Source: Stichopus chloronotus (lineage: Eukaryota; Echinodermata; Holothuroidea; Aspidochirotida; Stichopodidae). Taken from it: a stretch of DNA of 64,000 bases. The position numbers and the translations under genes are program-made. Numbering within the stretch: position 1 is the first letter of the stretch; each line of letters starts with the position of its first letter. The DNA lies in assembly GCA_021234535.1 (NCBI GenBank), contig CM037840.1:12541415-12605414 (forward strand), read 5' to 3'. Below the pieces are notes generated by a model that saw only the letters and a list, made by a program, of their open reading frames with translations, was not told where the DNA came from and searched no databases. Positions 26,413-38,930 of this stretch are shown piece by piece.

Positions 26413-26461
26413 AAATAATAATAATAATTATAATAATAATAACAACAATAACAATAATAAC
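26413..26461. repeat. (TAA)n microsatellite, retroelement target
   Basis: TAA/TAT/CAA triplets that begin three bases from the CUB exon. On the minus strand they read (TTA)n and end in the exon's TTTCAG acceptor. On the plus strand the retroelement fragment starts immediately after them. Confidence 0.85.
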
Positions 26462-27743
26462 AGCGCCAGGTGCTACGATCGAAGATGAATGGCCAGTTCA
26501 AGATGCAAGCAATCAACAGCTACTCCCTACCAGTCATAACATACACAGCTGGTATAATTGATTGGACTAAGAACGAGCCGGAAGAATTAGACCGCAAAAC
26601 AAGAAAGATACGATGTATGGAGCACTTCATCCACGAGCAGACATACATAGACTGTACCTCCCCAGAAACTACGGAGGAAGAGGCTTGCAAGAAGTCCGCG
26701 CAACGGTAGACCTCGAGTGCGCGGGGGTCACTGAATATATACACACTGAGAAGGGAGAAGATTCCCTGATAAATGCTGTGTGGCAACATCAAACACAGGG
26801 CAGAGAGTGCAAGCCATCAACTAGAAAGGCACTCAAGAAAAAATGGACAGAAGAAACTCGAGAGGTCTGGATGCAGAAGCCACTGCACTGTCAATACCCA
26901 CGGGAGGTGGAGGAGATCACGACAAAAGAACATGCATATAGATGGACAACATCCACAGGGCTTGCAACTGAATCAGGAGCATTGATCACAGCAGCACAGG
27001 ACCAAGCCCTTAACACCAAATACCACCAAACAATGATCCTCCGTATATCGGACGACCCAAAGTGCAGAATGTGCAAGCTGGCAGACGAAACCATCAGCCA
27101 CATAACATCTGCATACCAGAACATCGCTGGAACCCTGTACCTAAAGAGACACAATGACCCTGCCTCTGCAATCCACCGAAAAGTCTGCCAAAACTACGAC
27201 ATCCATGTAGAACCAGTGCCATGGCAACACAAGCCCAACTTAGTAGAGGAAAACGACAAGGCTAAGATCCTCTGGGACTTCGAGATCAGAACAGATAGAG
27301 TCATAACAGCTCGAAGACCAGACCTGGTGATCATCGACAAAGGCAACAAGAGAGCCACAATAGTCGATGTGGCCGTTCCGTCAGACACAAACATAGAGCG
27401 AAAGGAACGGGAAAAGATCGAGAAGTACCACGACCTGAGACTCGAAATCCAGAGGATGTGGGATGTAAAAACCAAAGTCGTACCAGTGGTCGTCGGGGCA
27501 CTAGGAGCCACTACACAAAACCTAGACAAACATCTCGAGGAAATACCAGGCACTCACAAAACCCCCGACCTCCTGAAAGCTGCACTTCTGGGGACCGCTC
27601 ACATACTACGACGTTTCCTCGATCTCCCAGACTCTAGGTAGGAGTCCGAGATCTGGAACGAAAAAATGCAGAAATGCAGAAACAAGAACCAACCGAGAAG
27701 GGTTGTGAATGAAATAATAATAATAATAATTATAATAATAATA
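26462..27743 (+). mobile_element. non-LTR retrotransposon copy A (3' part, RLE class)
   Basis: A 5'-truncated copy holding the end of the reverse-transcriptase thumb region, a zinc-knuckle (CRMCKLADETISHI) and a C-terminal restriction-like endonuclease. The endonuclease shows RRPDLVIIDK and TIVDVAVPSD, the PD...D signature of the R2/R4/NeSL superclade. The long frame runs 26613-27641. The preceding part is in another frame, so there is a shift near 26610. The last cysteine of the zinc-knuckle is tyrosine. It ends with a (TAA)n tail at 27713-27743. TAA tails and TAA targets are known for the Dong/R4 clade, so that is my preferred placement. The copy is inactive. Confidence 0.85.
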
Positions 27744-30677
27744 GAAATAAGAAACGAATTTAAGGAGGTGATGAACAGTCCAACACCCCGTGAACCGGTT
27801 AGGGTCGACAAACGCAAGATGGGGAAATTCCGGCAACTTGCAGTCACAGCAAACCATTCCATCGAGCACATCCACACAGACAACATCACCGAAACCAATG
27901 TCCTCATATATGCGACAGCAAGGGTCATAACAAGACAAACAACAACCCCACGAAAGAAAGGTACCGCTCAAACTCCACCTTGGAAAAGAAGGCTCCTCTC
28001 TAACATTAAAACCCTGAGGAGAGATATCAGCAGAATGGTAGCCGCCAGAAAAGATCACAGGAAACCACCCCATGACATAATGAAACGATACTGGGTGGAG
28101 GAGAGAGGTATCAAGGCGGCAACAGAGGATGCCAAGCAGAGGTTGACGGCAACATCCCACAGACTTGAAAGATATACCGCCCGTATCGAACAGTATAGAA
28201 TCAATAGGATGTTCGCCACCCAACCTGGTAGAGTGTTCTCTGAGCTGCGCAATGATACAAACACCTCAGAGATACCCGACAAGGAACAGACATATAACTT
28301 CTGGAAAGGTGTATGGGGCAGGACACACAATCACAACGAAGATGTGACGTGGGAACAACCCTGCGAAGTACCACTCCAGAGAGCCAAGCCAATTACAAGT
28401 ACAGAGATCAAGCAGAAAGTCAAAAAGATGTCAAATTGGAAGTCACCAGGGCCGGATCAAGTGCAGGGATTCTGGCACAAAAATCTGACCAGCTTACACG
28501 GCAGACTGGCAACACAACTGCAGGACATAGTTGACCACCCTGAACATATCCCAGCCTGGCTCACTACAGGCAGAACTGTCCTGATCCAGAAAGACCCAAT
28601 GAAGGGTACACAGCCTAGTAATTATCGGTTGATAACCTGCCTACCCACAACCTGGAAATTGATGTCAGGGATCCTGGCTGACAAATAACCGCCCACCTCA
28701 ACGAGCATCACATCCTCGCACAAGAACAGAAAGGGTCACGAAGCGGATGTCGAGGAACTAAAGACCAGCTGCTAATCGACAAGACCGTGACCAGTGACTC
28801 AAAGAGGAGACGTACAAACTTAGCGGTGGCGTGGATAGACTATAAGAAGGCTTACGACTCTGTCCCACATTCCTGGATACTGCACAGTATGAAGGCACAT
28901 CGGGTCGACCCTAAGATCACGAGGCTCATAGAGATGTCAATGAAGAACTGGAACACCGCTCTAACTTGCTTAGGAGAACATCTCACCAACATTAAGATCA
29001 AGTACGGCATATTCCAGGGGGATGCGCTCTCACCACTCCTGTTCTGTGTAGCCCTCAATCCCTTGAGTTAAATGCTTTGTAAGGCCAAGCAAGGGTATAC
29101 ACTCAAGACAGGCCATAAAATCAACCACCTCCTGTATATGGATGACCTCAAACTCTACACCAAAAATGAAAAGGATTTGACGGCACTAGTAGAAACGGTC
29201 CGGATATTCACCAACGACATCAAGATGGAGTTCGGGCTCGATAAATGTGCCAGGCAGGTCATCGTCAGAGGAAAAATCAGGCTGACGGATGGGCTTGACC
29301 TTGACATGGGAAAGATCAGGGGTGCCGACCTGAATACAGGATATAAGTACCTGGGCATACGCCAGAATATGGAAAACAAAGAAAAGATGGTCAAGGACAA
29401 GGCATCGGCAACATACAGGAAAAGGCCGAGACAAGTACTGAAGTCCAGGCTAAATGGACGGAATAAAATAGATGCAATCAACGCATATGCCCTACCTGTG
29501 ATCACTTACACGGCCGGCATAATGAACTGGTCTCAAAATGAGCTGGCAGAACTCGACAGGAAGACAAGAAAGACACTAACAATGTATGGCGGACTACAAC
29601 CTAGAGCTGATGTGCACCGTCTGTACACTCCAAGAAAGAATGGTGGAAGGGGTCTGAGAGAAGTTGCAGCCTCTGTGACATTCCAGTGTGCCGGCCTCCA
29701 GGAATACATCATGGAAGCCAAGGACTCAGATCCATTGATAGAGGCTGTATGGCAAAATAATGTACTAACAAATTACAAACCAAAGGAAGTAGCCATGGCA
29801 GATTGGAAAAAACAATATGAAGAGAAGTGATCGACGAAGCTGTTCCATGGCCAATATCGCAGACAAGTCCCACAGATCACGGCCATGGAAAACACCTACC
29901 GATGGCTGAAAGACAGCACGGGGCTGAAAATTGAAACTGAGGCACTCATAACGGCTGCTCAAGACCAAGCCCTAAATACTAAGTGCCATCAGGCCAAAAT
30001 ACTTCACACAACAACAGACCCATTGTGCAGAATGTGTGGAGAGAAGGATGAGACCGTCGCCCATATAACGACTGCTTGCCCTAAGATTGCCGGAAGCCTC
30101 TGCAAAACCAGACATGACAACATCGCAACAGTCCTCCCCCATAAAGTGCGTCAGCACTATGGAATACAGACGGAACACAGTAACACATGGCTCCACAAGC
30201 CCAACCCGACCGAAGAAAATGATAAAACCAAGATCCTCTGGTTTGAGCAGATAGAGTAATCCGTGCGAGAAGACCAGACCTGGTAATAATGGACAAGACG
30301 GCCAAACAAGCAACAATAGTAGCTGTGGCCTTACCCAATGATACCCACATAAATGAGAAAGAAAGAGAAAAAAATAATAGAAAGTACCAGGACTTACGAC
30401 TTGAGGTACAGAGGATGTGGAATGTCAAGGCAAAAGTTGTCCCCGTGGTCGTCGGAGCACTAGGAGCCATCACCAATAACCTGGAGGCATACTTGGGTCA
30501 GATACCAGGCAACCATGAAGTTAGACCGCTGATAAAAACAACATTACTGGGAAGTGCCCACATTCTGAGACGAGTGCTCGACCTCCCCGGATCCGGGTAG
30601 GACCCCGAGGTGTGAGAAGAAGACGCAAAAATGAAGTCCGACCGAGAGGTTGTGAAAGAATAATAATAATAATAATT
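27744..30677 (+). mobile_element. non-LTR retrotransposon copy B (RT + CCHC + RLE), degraded
   Basis: The most complete copy. It starts with an N-terminal region (27.75-28.4 kb), then the reverse transcriptase: SPGPDQVQGFW near 28450, [16 protein letters not shown] near 28835, [13 protein letters not shown] near 29010 and LLYMDDLKLY near 29130 (catalytic YMDD intact). A zinc-knuckle CRMCGEKDETVAHITTAC follows near 30030, then the endonuclease RRPDLVIMDK near 30270. It is dead. The frame shifts at about 28686 and about 30255, with nonsense codons at 29069-29071 and 29828-29830. The endonuclease aspartate seen in copy A (TIVDVAV) is alanine here. The 3' end is a (TAA)n run at about 30658-30677. 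N-terminal DNA-binding domains are not visible, so it is 5'-truncated too. Confidence 0.88.
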
Positions 30678-30678
30678 C

Positions 30679-30759
30679 TGACCTATGGTGTAATGGTAGA
30701 GCACTCTTCTTTTGTGCGTAAGGCCCCGGATTCAAATCCCCCCCCCCCCCTTAGGACGA
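30679..30759 (+). tRNA. tRNA-like sequence (pseudogene or SINE head)
   Basis: An acceptor arm 30679-30685 pairs mostly with 30752-30758. The box A-like stretch TGGTGTAATGGTAGAGCAC and box B-like GGATTCAAATCC are both present. The D stem pairs GTGT with GCAC. The anticodon loop would give TGT (Thr), but the anticodon stem has a mismatch and the T stem is spoiled by a long C run at about 30738-30750. I read it as a degenerate tRNA-derived sequence, not a working tRNA. Confidence 0.45.
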
Positions 30760-32265
30760 AAAAAAGCTCAAGACATCCTCGAATACCCACAAAACATACC
30801 AACAACTACAGACGCATTACATGCCTACCGACAACATGGAAACCGTTCTCTGGGATACTTGACAAACAGATCAACGAACACATGAACACATACCAACTAC
30901 TTGCACAAGAACAGAATGGATCACGACCAGGATGTCGTGGGACAAAAGACCAACTACTGATCGAGAAGATTGTGACCTTGGATTCGAAGAAGGGATTGAC
31001 TAACTTGGCAGTGGGATGGATAGACTATAAGAAAGCATACGACTCCGTACCACACTCCTGGATACTCCACAGTATGGCAATGCACAAGATCGACCCGAAG
31101 ATCATTACACTAGTGCAGACATCAATGAATAACTGCAACATTAACCTCACATCAGGTGGCAAAGAACTAGCCAACATAACGATCCGACGTGGAATATTCC
31201 AAGTCTAACTCTCACCATTGCTGTTATGTGTAGCTCTCATCCCCTTGAGACACATCCTACGAAACACCAAACAAGGATACACACTGAAACTGAAGACAGG
31301 ACATAAAATCAACCACCTGTTGTACATGGACGACTTGAAACTGTATGCCAAAAGCGAGAACGACCTCACCGCCATGATTGAGACTGTCCGAATCTTCACA
31401 AATGACATTTGCATGGAATTCGGCTTCGACAAATGCGCGAGACAAATCATAGACCGCGGAAAAATCAAAGTGACCGACAGTCTGTGCCTGCCCAGCATTG
31501 GAAAGATCAGAGATGCTGACAACAGTGAGGGATACAAGTACCTTGGCATACTCCAAAACATGCAAAACAAAGAGAGAGAGAGAGAGAGAAGTCAAACACA
31601 AGGCTACATCAATACACAGAAAGAGACTGAGACAAGCTCTAAAATCACGACGCAATGTCAGACACAAGATACAAGCAATTAACACATACGCAATACAAGG
31701 AATCACATACACCGCATTTGTAATTGAGTGGAAGAAGACAGAACTCGAACAACTGGACAGGATGACTCGCAAGACAATAACCAAGTGCGGAGGACTCCAC
31801 CCTAGAGCTGACATACATCGAATATGCCTGCCACGAAAGGATGGAGGAAGAGGTCTGAAGGAAATCTCGGCCACAATAAGATTCCAATGTGCCGGACTTC
31901 AGGAGTACATCACATCAGCAAAAGACACAGACCCACTAATAGAGGCAGTCTGGAAACACAAAGCGATAACCGGGTACAAGTCAAAGAAAGATGGAATGGT
32001 GGAATGGAGGACCGAGTTACACCAGCAAGTGGTAAAAAAAACCCAGCTACATGGACAGTGCAAGTACCGGAAGTGGCATCCACTGAAAACACGTACAAAT
32101 GGATGGCTGAAAGGGAACACAGGGTTGAAGATTGAAACAGAAGCGCTAACAACAGCTGCGCAAGACCAGGAGCTAAACACAAAATGCCACAAGGTAAAGG
32201 TACTCCACACGATGAATTATCCAAGGTGTAATATGTGCAAGGAAAAGGATGAGACAGATATAAGT
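30760..32265 (+). mobile_element. non-LTR retrotransposon copy C (RT part)
   Basis: A third copy of the same family, starting inside the RT domain directly after the tRNA-like sequence (NYRRITCLPTTW near 30810). It has [26 protein letters not shown] and the downstream RT thumb region. It is broken by a stop near 31206 (where copy B has GDALSP), a GA-repeat expansion near 31572-31590 and frame changes. It ends abruptly inside the zinc-knuckle (CNMCKEKDETD) at about 32262, so the endonuclease and TAA tail are missing. Confidence 0.85.
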
Positions 32266-34268
32266 ACGAAACTGCATTATTTTAACCAGGAAGATGTTAC
32301 ATTTAATGAATAGTTTAACATGAATTTTACGTTCTACTAGCTATGAGGTTGCACAGAAAATGTGCTCTCTGAGACAAATACTCAACGTGATCTTTTTCAA
32401 TTGCAAACTATAAAATAAAACGAATTATTTTTTAAGGATTATTTTCAAACGAATTTCCTCTCAACTTCACTCTCTATGTGTGTGAAGTAACTGATAGTAG
32501 TAAAGAGAATGCATCATCCTTATATAGGCCTATTTGAAGAGCACTTCACATGAAAATCGCTGCTTATTTCCCTTCATCAGTTGAATAGCCAGAGACCTTA
32601 AGAGATGTCCCAAAAATTGAGTAGGTTATAGTCCAATGCCAGGAGACGACTTTGGAACCTTATCCTAATGACTCTTCTTGATCTACTCGTACATGCCAAT
32701 GGCCATTCAAATTATTTCAAAGTTCAAATGTGGCTTGGATGCCTGTCTTGAGTAATTTTCTACCACTTGACTTCTAAACATAGAGCGTTTGTGCAATGTA
32801 TTTGCCCATAGTTTTGAAAAAAAAAGATTATTCGTGCAATCATTAATATATTTAGAAATATAGCCTATCCTCAAAGGCGACCAAATGTATGTCTATAAGA
32901 TAAGTATCCCACGGTGACCCTTTCGTTTCATCTCCCTTACTTCCATTTAACAAGCTTATCACAAAATGCAACAACGTTTCTCCTCAGTGTATAACTGCAT
33001 GTCAACTACAGGTTACTTGCAGCATACGGTGTAACTTCCGCTTAAAATGTCTACTTTCTAAATGAGCGAGAATAGTGATAAGTCAGAAATCAAGAGTGAA
33101 TAGGCCTGTTCGCTTTTAGGGTACTCTTCTGCTATAACCATTCTTACCCCTTCAGAGGGAATGTCGACACTGAATTTTGGAGACATCCCTCATCTCGCTC
33201 TTTGCAATTTAGAGAATACAAGGTTTATTTACTTTGACCACATGTGATCGCAAGAGACAATTAGCCCAAACTGAATAAAACATGAACACAATATTCAATG
33301 TGGTTTTTAATTTAATGAAAATGAGATTATACCGAGCTTTTCTTCTAGAGATATTTTCTTCACAAAGTCAACAATTTGACTACACATCCTCTTTCACCTA
33401 CACCAGAAGCAATTGTCTACTTTTTATCTTAATGTGACGCAAATACATACAGCATATTATATTAATTCAATATTTCCTTCTAGTAAACTACAACTACAAA
33501 CAGAAAAGAAAAAAAGATATTTCTTCTATTCCATGAGAGTCAGCTAGATGTCAAATATATAATATTTAAAGAGACTTATTGAGTTGTTTCGAGAATATCA
33601 CTACATTTTCCTAAACCTGTCTCCTACACATATTAGTGACGGCAGGTGAAACTAAGATGGTCCTCATTTGTCACATACATAGGAACATTATTGCGTGAGT
33701 AATTAACGAGTCAATGTGGGTTTTTAAATCCATAACCAGATACTTTCTACATGAGTACTATAACGTAAGCACGCAACCTTTCCAAGTCAAGGAAGAAATT
33801 AAAAATAAAACAATGACAGTTTTAATAACTATTGGATGTGGAATTGGACTAATTGTAAGTACTTTCATGCCTGCGTACCATTTAAAACTCCCACAAACCT
33901 ATCGATATCAACTCAATGAGCCACTCTAAATCCACCTCTTTTGACGGTGCTTACAAAGAGTCACAAATGCAGCAACAATCTTAGAAGCAAGTTCAGACAT
34001 AAGCAGGCCCTATACGCTATTGATTGTCAAGGTTACAAATATCATGGAAATAGGGAAGAAATGAAAAAAGAAAATATGACGATGTATTACTGTAGGCTGC
34101 CAAAGAGCGTGTAATTAAAACAGATGGTACGGTAAATGTCTGTCTAATGCAACAATGTCTAACTTGATCAAATCACCATTCACTGTACACGAAATATCTT
34201 CACCGTTGCACAGGTAACTGAAATTAGCATGAATAATTCAGTCAGTAAAGACTGTTGTTATTAAGTAC
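32266..34268 (-). other. intron of the receptor gene
   Basis: AT-rich sequence between the retrotransposon block and the upstream SRCR exon. No coding exon or structured repeat was identified. Confidence 0.55.
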
Positions 34269-34577
34269 CTTCTGAACAAGTCAATGATAAGTCACCGGAG
34301 ATGCAACAAGTTGATTCAACAACTCGGTGAGTACACTCTGAAAGGGAATCTGAAATCGAGAAGGCAGGGCAGTCAATATGAAGCGAGACACTAGTATCAG
34401 TCGATGAGGAACTCTCCTGCAAATCTTCTGAGATTAGCAAAAGTTGTCTGCACACTGCAGGTGTCTTTGAAGGGCTCCAGTAATCGGCACAGGTCCTGAA
34501 CCACTGTCCGTCTACAAACAGCTCCAGTAGTTGACTGCTGTCGGTTTCATCATGCATTAACCTAATCTGCCAATCAT
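34269..34577 (-). CDS. receptor exon: SRCR domain (second recognised module)
   Basis: A 309-nt exon, phase 1 on both sides. The acceptor is CTTTTTTTGACAG above 34577. The donor begins GTACTT at 34263-34268, a weak form. SRCR landmarks: IRLMHDE, GQWFRTCADYWS, PAVCRQL, HIDC, LSEC, TCC and LTC. There are seven cysteines because of a CC pair, one more than group A. The usual QLG glycine is replaced and a serine-rich loop (SSSSTDTS) is inserted. It is separated from the CUB exon by a 7.9-kb intron that carries all three retrotransposon fragments. Confidence 0.82.
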
Positions 34578-35602
34578 CTGTCAAAAAAAGTAAAAATAAA
34601 GGAATAGTACGGATTTAAAGTTTTTCTTAAAAAGAGAGAAAACAAATGTTCACTGCACAGGCACTTCAAATCTCACATCAATTGACCACGCTTATCCAAA
34701 ACTCACGATATTGCTCAATAATGGAAAACGGCTCTGACAACAAAAGATGTCAAACTGCTCCGTGTTAAACAAATGTCATAAACAAGGAAGTAATGTTTGC
34801 AGCTTTTCTTATATTAAAGAGTTTCTGGATTTTGGTAGATTTACCATAGTAAGTTGTTGCAATGAAAGTCACATTTCTTAAGGTATCATAATCGTTCTTT
34901 TACTTAGGTCAAGTGTATGAAGATATGCAAAGAATATTTAAGTTAGCAAATATGAAAAATACTGTATTCAGACATAAAGAGACAATGGTTACACAAGCCC
35001 GCTTGACCTGCTTGCCCATTTTTTTTCAGTACAGTTTTGCGAGAGGCCACAAAGTTCGGAAGTAAAGGACCAATCATCTTTCACTTATCGTATTTACACG
35101 CTAGGGGTAACATGTACATGCATACACATAAACACCGTCGTGATTGCGTAGATTGCTCTCGGTAATGTCCAAAATCGAAAAGCCATTCCAGGTATTTCAT
35201 AACAATATTTCCAGCAGCACCACCAACATCTCTTGCATACGTTCCATTCCTTAATAAATTTACTTAAAGAAAATGAAAAATAATTCATCAAATTATCGTT
35301 TGCCCTGCCTGTTACGCTGGAATTGGCCACACATGGATATTTGTTGGGGTTAAAAAACAACAATTTTCATTTTTCCTTCTGCTTTTACAAAAATCTGTTG
35401 TTCTTTTCTTTTGCATGAAAAGATGTTCTCACTAGGGAGTTGAAAAAAATGAAATATGAAGGATATCAATCACCGTGTCTTTTTTTTTTTTGAGGGGGGG
35501 TTGGATGAAATCGTACTTAATCTTTGTATTCAAACGGTGGTTTATTTGTGTATGTATGAGTTTTATTGTGTTTATGTGTTTGTGATTGCATTGTAAACAC
35601 GG
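34578..35602 (-). other. intron of the receptor gene
   Basis: No exon recognised. Poly-T and G runs near 35480-35505. Confidence 0.5.
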
Positions 35603-35950
35603 TATCTCAAGGGAGGAAGCTTGGAAAAATCTTAGATTTGGTATGTACGTGTACTACATTCATTTGGTACAAGATCAGTACTGGGTTTCGAGGAGGTCAA
35701 AGGTAATTTGGGATGAACAGGGGTCAAATTGTGAATACCTTGTCAGCACCTGATATCTCAAAACAAGAAGCTTAGACAAATCTCACATTTGATAAGGAGG
35801 TGTACCACAAAAAGCACAAGATTCCAATAGACTTTGGTGGAGGTCAAAGGTCATTAGAGTTAAACACGTGTCAACTTATGAAACCTTGAAAACAAAATAT
35901 TTCAAAGAGAGAAACTTGTACAGATCTCATATTTAGTATGTATGTGTTTT
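35603..35950. repeat. degenerate ~150-bp tandem repeat with DR1 motifs
   Basis: Two units and part of a third begin with TATCTCAA-like sequence at 35603, 35754 and 35899. Each is followed by AAGCTT, ATCTYA and a GGTATGTA-like stretch, then GAGGTCAAAGGT. The second unit carries a perfect DR1 AGGTCAAAGGTCA at 35841-35853; the first has AGGTCAAAGGTAA at 35694-35706. Confidence 0.75.
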
Positions 35951-38732
35951 GACGGATTGTTGAATGCAGAGGGTTTTCAAATTCGATACTCACTAAAATC
36001 GACCATTCTTGAAAGAATTTTCAAATGTTTCAACAGTTTAGATTTGACCATTTTACTCAGAGTCAGACTAGCATGTCTCAACGCTCAGACTATGATGACG
36101 GGTTATACTAGTTTGTATCCATTGTGGATATCTTCGTATGATATGGTAAATATTACATTCTCTATCAGAGGGATCGGATAATTTTTCGTAATAGATACTA
36201 TGATTACGATTGGGCGTAAACCCAATACGTAGCATGAAACTGCATGAACCTCCTTAGAAGACCACTTTCGATTAAATAAATTATCAAGATAAGTTTGTCA
36301 CAATCTTTCAGAGTTTCTCCAAGCGTAGTAATTATTTGCGCCCTGAAGCTCCCCCGTAGATGCGCCACTGAGTGCAATGCACTACTGTGAAATAAATATG
36401 TCTTACGAAAACCATAACATCCAAACAACTTGCATGCTACAGAAATATGGTTTTCACAGGAGGTACAAATAATATTAGGGATGATACTGATAAAATTTCA
36501 ACCTTATTAAGTAAACTATCAATTCAGTTCCGGAATATAAAAAGGAAATTATGTAGAACACTGAAAGAGTGTTTGGAAATGACATTACAACGGTCAGATT
36601 TTGCTCCATTTAAGATATTATTTTTCCCTCTTGCGAATCCATCAGAAGTACTTTAGGCTACAAAAACTGACTAAATATTGTCCCAGTTACTGATTTGAAA
36701 AATGTAGGCTGTACGCGTTTACCCACTGCTAGTAGTGTTGTACTGTGTCAGAAAGATATATATCTGGCTCTTGTAATATCAAATAAGTGTCTCTCACGAA
36801 TATCTCGTGTGAAATTCTTTCTTAATTTTTTTCCTTTCATTAGGCAATACCTAATTAACAAACATAATCAGTTACTATCACAGCCAAATCATTTCTTCTA
36901 AATTCACTTCTTTGGAGACTCTCGACGTACTATTAAGCTAAAATATGCTAGGTCCTAAGTCTTGTACTATGCAAAACTGACCTATTTAAAACTTGAACGC
37001 CCTCTATAACTTTCTTAAAAAATAAGTTACAAAATTTGAAACCACTTATCCATTTTGTTAATTAATGAAAATAAAGACAAAAATGTAGTAAGGTCGTGCC
37101 ATTGATTCAGATTTTTCAACTGTATTGTTTTTTATTTGACACATTTATTTCCAACATAAACTGATATGTTTAAAGATACGTGCAGGAATAATAAATACTA
37201 TATTTGTATTGTATATGTAGACTACATAAATGTTCATATGTATATCTAACGTATTGATGGAAAGGGAGAAAAAAATTAATACTTATAACTACTTCCCCCA
37301 AGTGACATGCATATATTAGCTATTTAAATTAATTGGAAACATTATGTACACAGTTTTGCATCAATTAACAAGTATACGTTCTTATCGCCCATCAATACTC
37401 AGTCAACTGTTACACTTTGGTATATCGCCATACAACTTTGGTCCCGCATTTGTAAACAAATCAATTAAAAGCTCTGCACTGTATTTACCTTTAACTTATA
37501 CCTTTAACTATCATCATCAAAAAATGTATCCGTAAACAAACATTTCCTGTTTTTGTTCTTAATGGAGTGTAATACCTTTCAAGTTTTTCGATATTATACT
37601 TATTGCTTTCAGTCAGTTTTGTGAAATAACTTTGAAAAATCTTTTGAAAATTTTTTTAGGAACCTAAATATGTGACAACTTTTTCTTTTTACATACAGTG
37701 ATGCTCTCTTTACTTTCTTTACACTGTTTAACGGCCTTTCGAAATGTCAATCGTCACATCACTAAGTTACATTCCTTACAAAACTGTTATCTAAAGTTAC
37801 ATCATACCCTGAATTTAAGCCAGTGAAGGTCATTTATTTACGCCTCTTAGCAACCACACAAGAATGGAGGAAGCCGCCACCCTAGGTATTATAAAGCTAC
37901 GTGAATTGTAAGACGTTGAACAAGCAATATTTCGTTGTGATCTACGTTGAAGATTAAACAGAGGGGACTTACATGAAAGCGTCAAAATCATAACCTGTGT
38001 TGGTGTGTAGTAACATAGAGAAAATATATACTTATTGTGCTAGCCAGTAAGAGCATATAAAAGCCTTAAGTATGTTCCGCTTGAGTGAACCATAGATTAC
38101 TCTTGGATGAAAGATCCATGATAGTGTGACTCGAAAGGCCAGGGATAGGACGTAAACATCCGGGTTGCTAAGTTTCATTGTTTCAAATGTCACCACCTGT
38201 ATCCACTCGGCCAAAACACATCTTTGGGTGTATTAACGTGATTTCAATGTTTTTTCACTTAATTTTTCGTAAAGGTGGCCATGGGCTCCTTATCCTTCTT
38301 TTTGATCTAACTAATGCATTTTTTGGTTTTCGGCAAATACATGAACTACTTAATCAACGATCCTGAGTGTCTTGGTATCCGTGTGGGTCTACCAATAGGG
38401 GGACATAAGACCAAACTTAAAAGTACCTCCAAAATATCCCTAGAATCACCTCGGCTATGATAATTAGGAAGAACATAGTGAAATCGCTACAAAAATACAC
38501 ATCTGGCCTTTTATCTTCGAACAGTTTTTCAACCTTTTTTTTTCTTCACTATCAACAGAAGAGTCAGATTGTCTATACAGAAAAAAAGAAAAGAAATGAC
38601 GATGTTTCTTCTGCTTTCAAACTGTAGCTCCACCAATAAACCACGAGGGCAACGTTTACTGCAACACATGTTTCGTAAACTTTTGTGTACTTAATCCTGT
38701 TATGACTGTATGCAACTCTACCACCTCTCTAA
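35951..38732 (-). other. intron of the receptor gene
   Basis: No coding exon seen on either strand; short open frames only. Some stretches are strongly AT-rich (36.9-37.6 kb). Confidence 0.5.
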
Positions 38733-38930
38733 TCACATCTGTAAATATGACAGCCCCATATCTAGGGATGTGTTTGAGCAGGTATTTGACCATGTCTCAC
38801 TTATGGCAATAACGTCAAAAGAATAGTTCGAGTCCTTCAACCAACTCTGCAAATGTACAAAGCTTCTGCAGTTAAAGTGAAGTCCATTACTTTTCTTGTT
38901 TGTCTTGAAGTCACAAATTCGTAAATCCAT
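38733..38930 (-). mobile_element. LINE apurinic-type endonuclease fragment
   Basis: A 65-residue frame reads NGLHFNCRSF...FDVIAISETW, the conserved N-terminal part of the APE-type endonuclease of CR1/L2/jockey-like LINEs (N-x-R-S and the SETW catalytic block). Only this scrap is present and it ends in unrelated sequence. It is a different LINE class from the endonuclease-RLE copies at 26-32 kb. Confidence 0.6.

Noticed and set aside
27606..28223. Long minus-strand open frame within the retrotransposon
   Set aside because: Antisense shadow of the reverse-transcriptase frames.
38178..38366. Plus-strand frame with DLTNAF resembling an RT motif A
   Set aside because: No adjoining RT motifs; too short to support.
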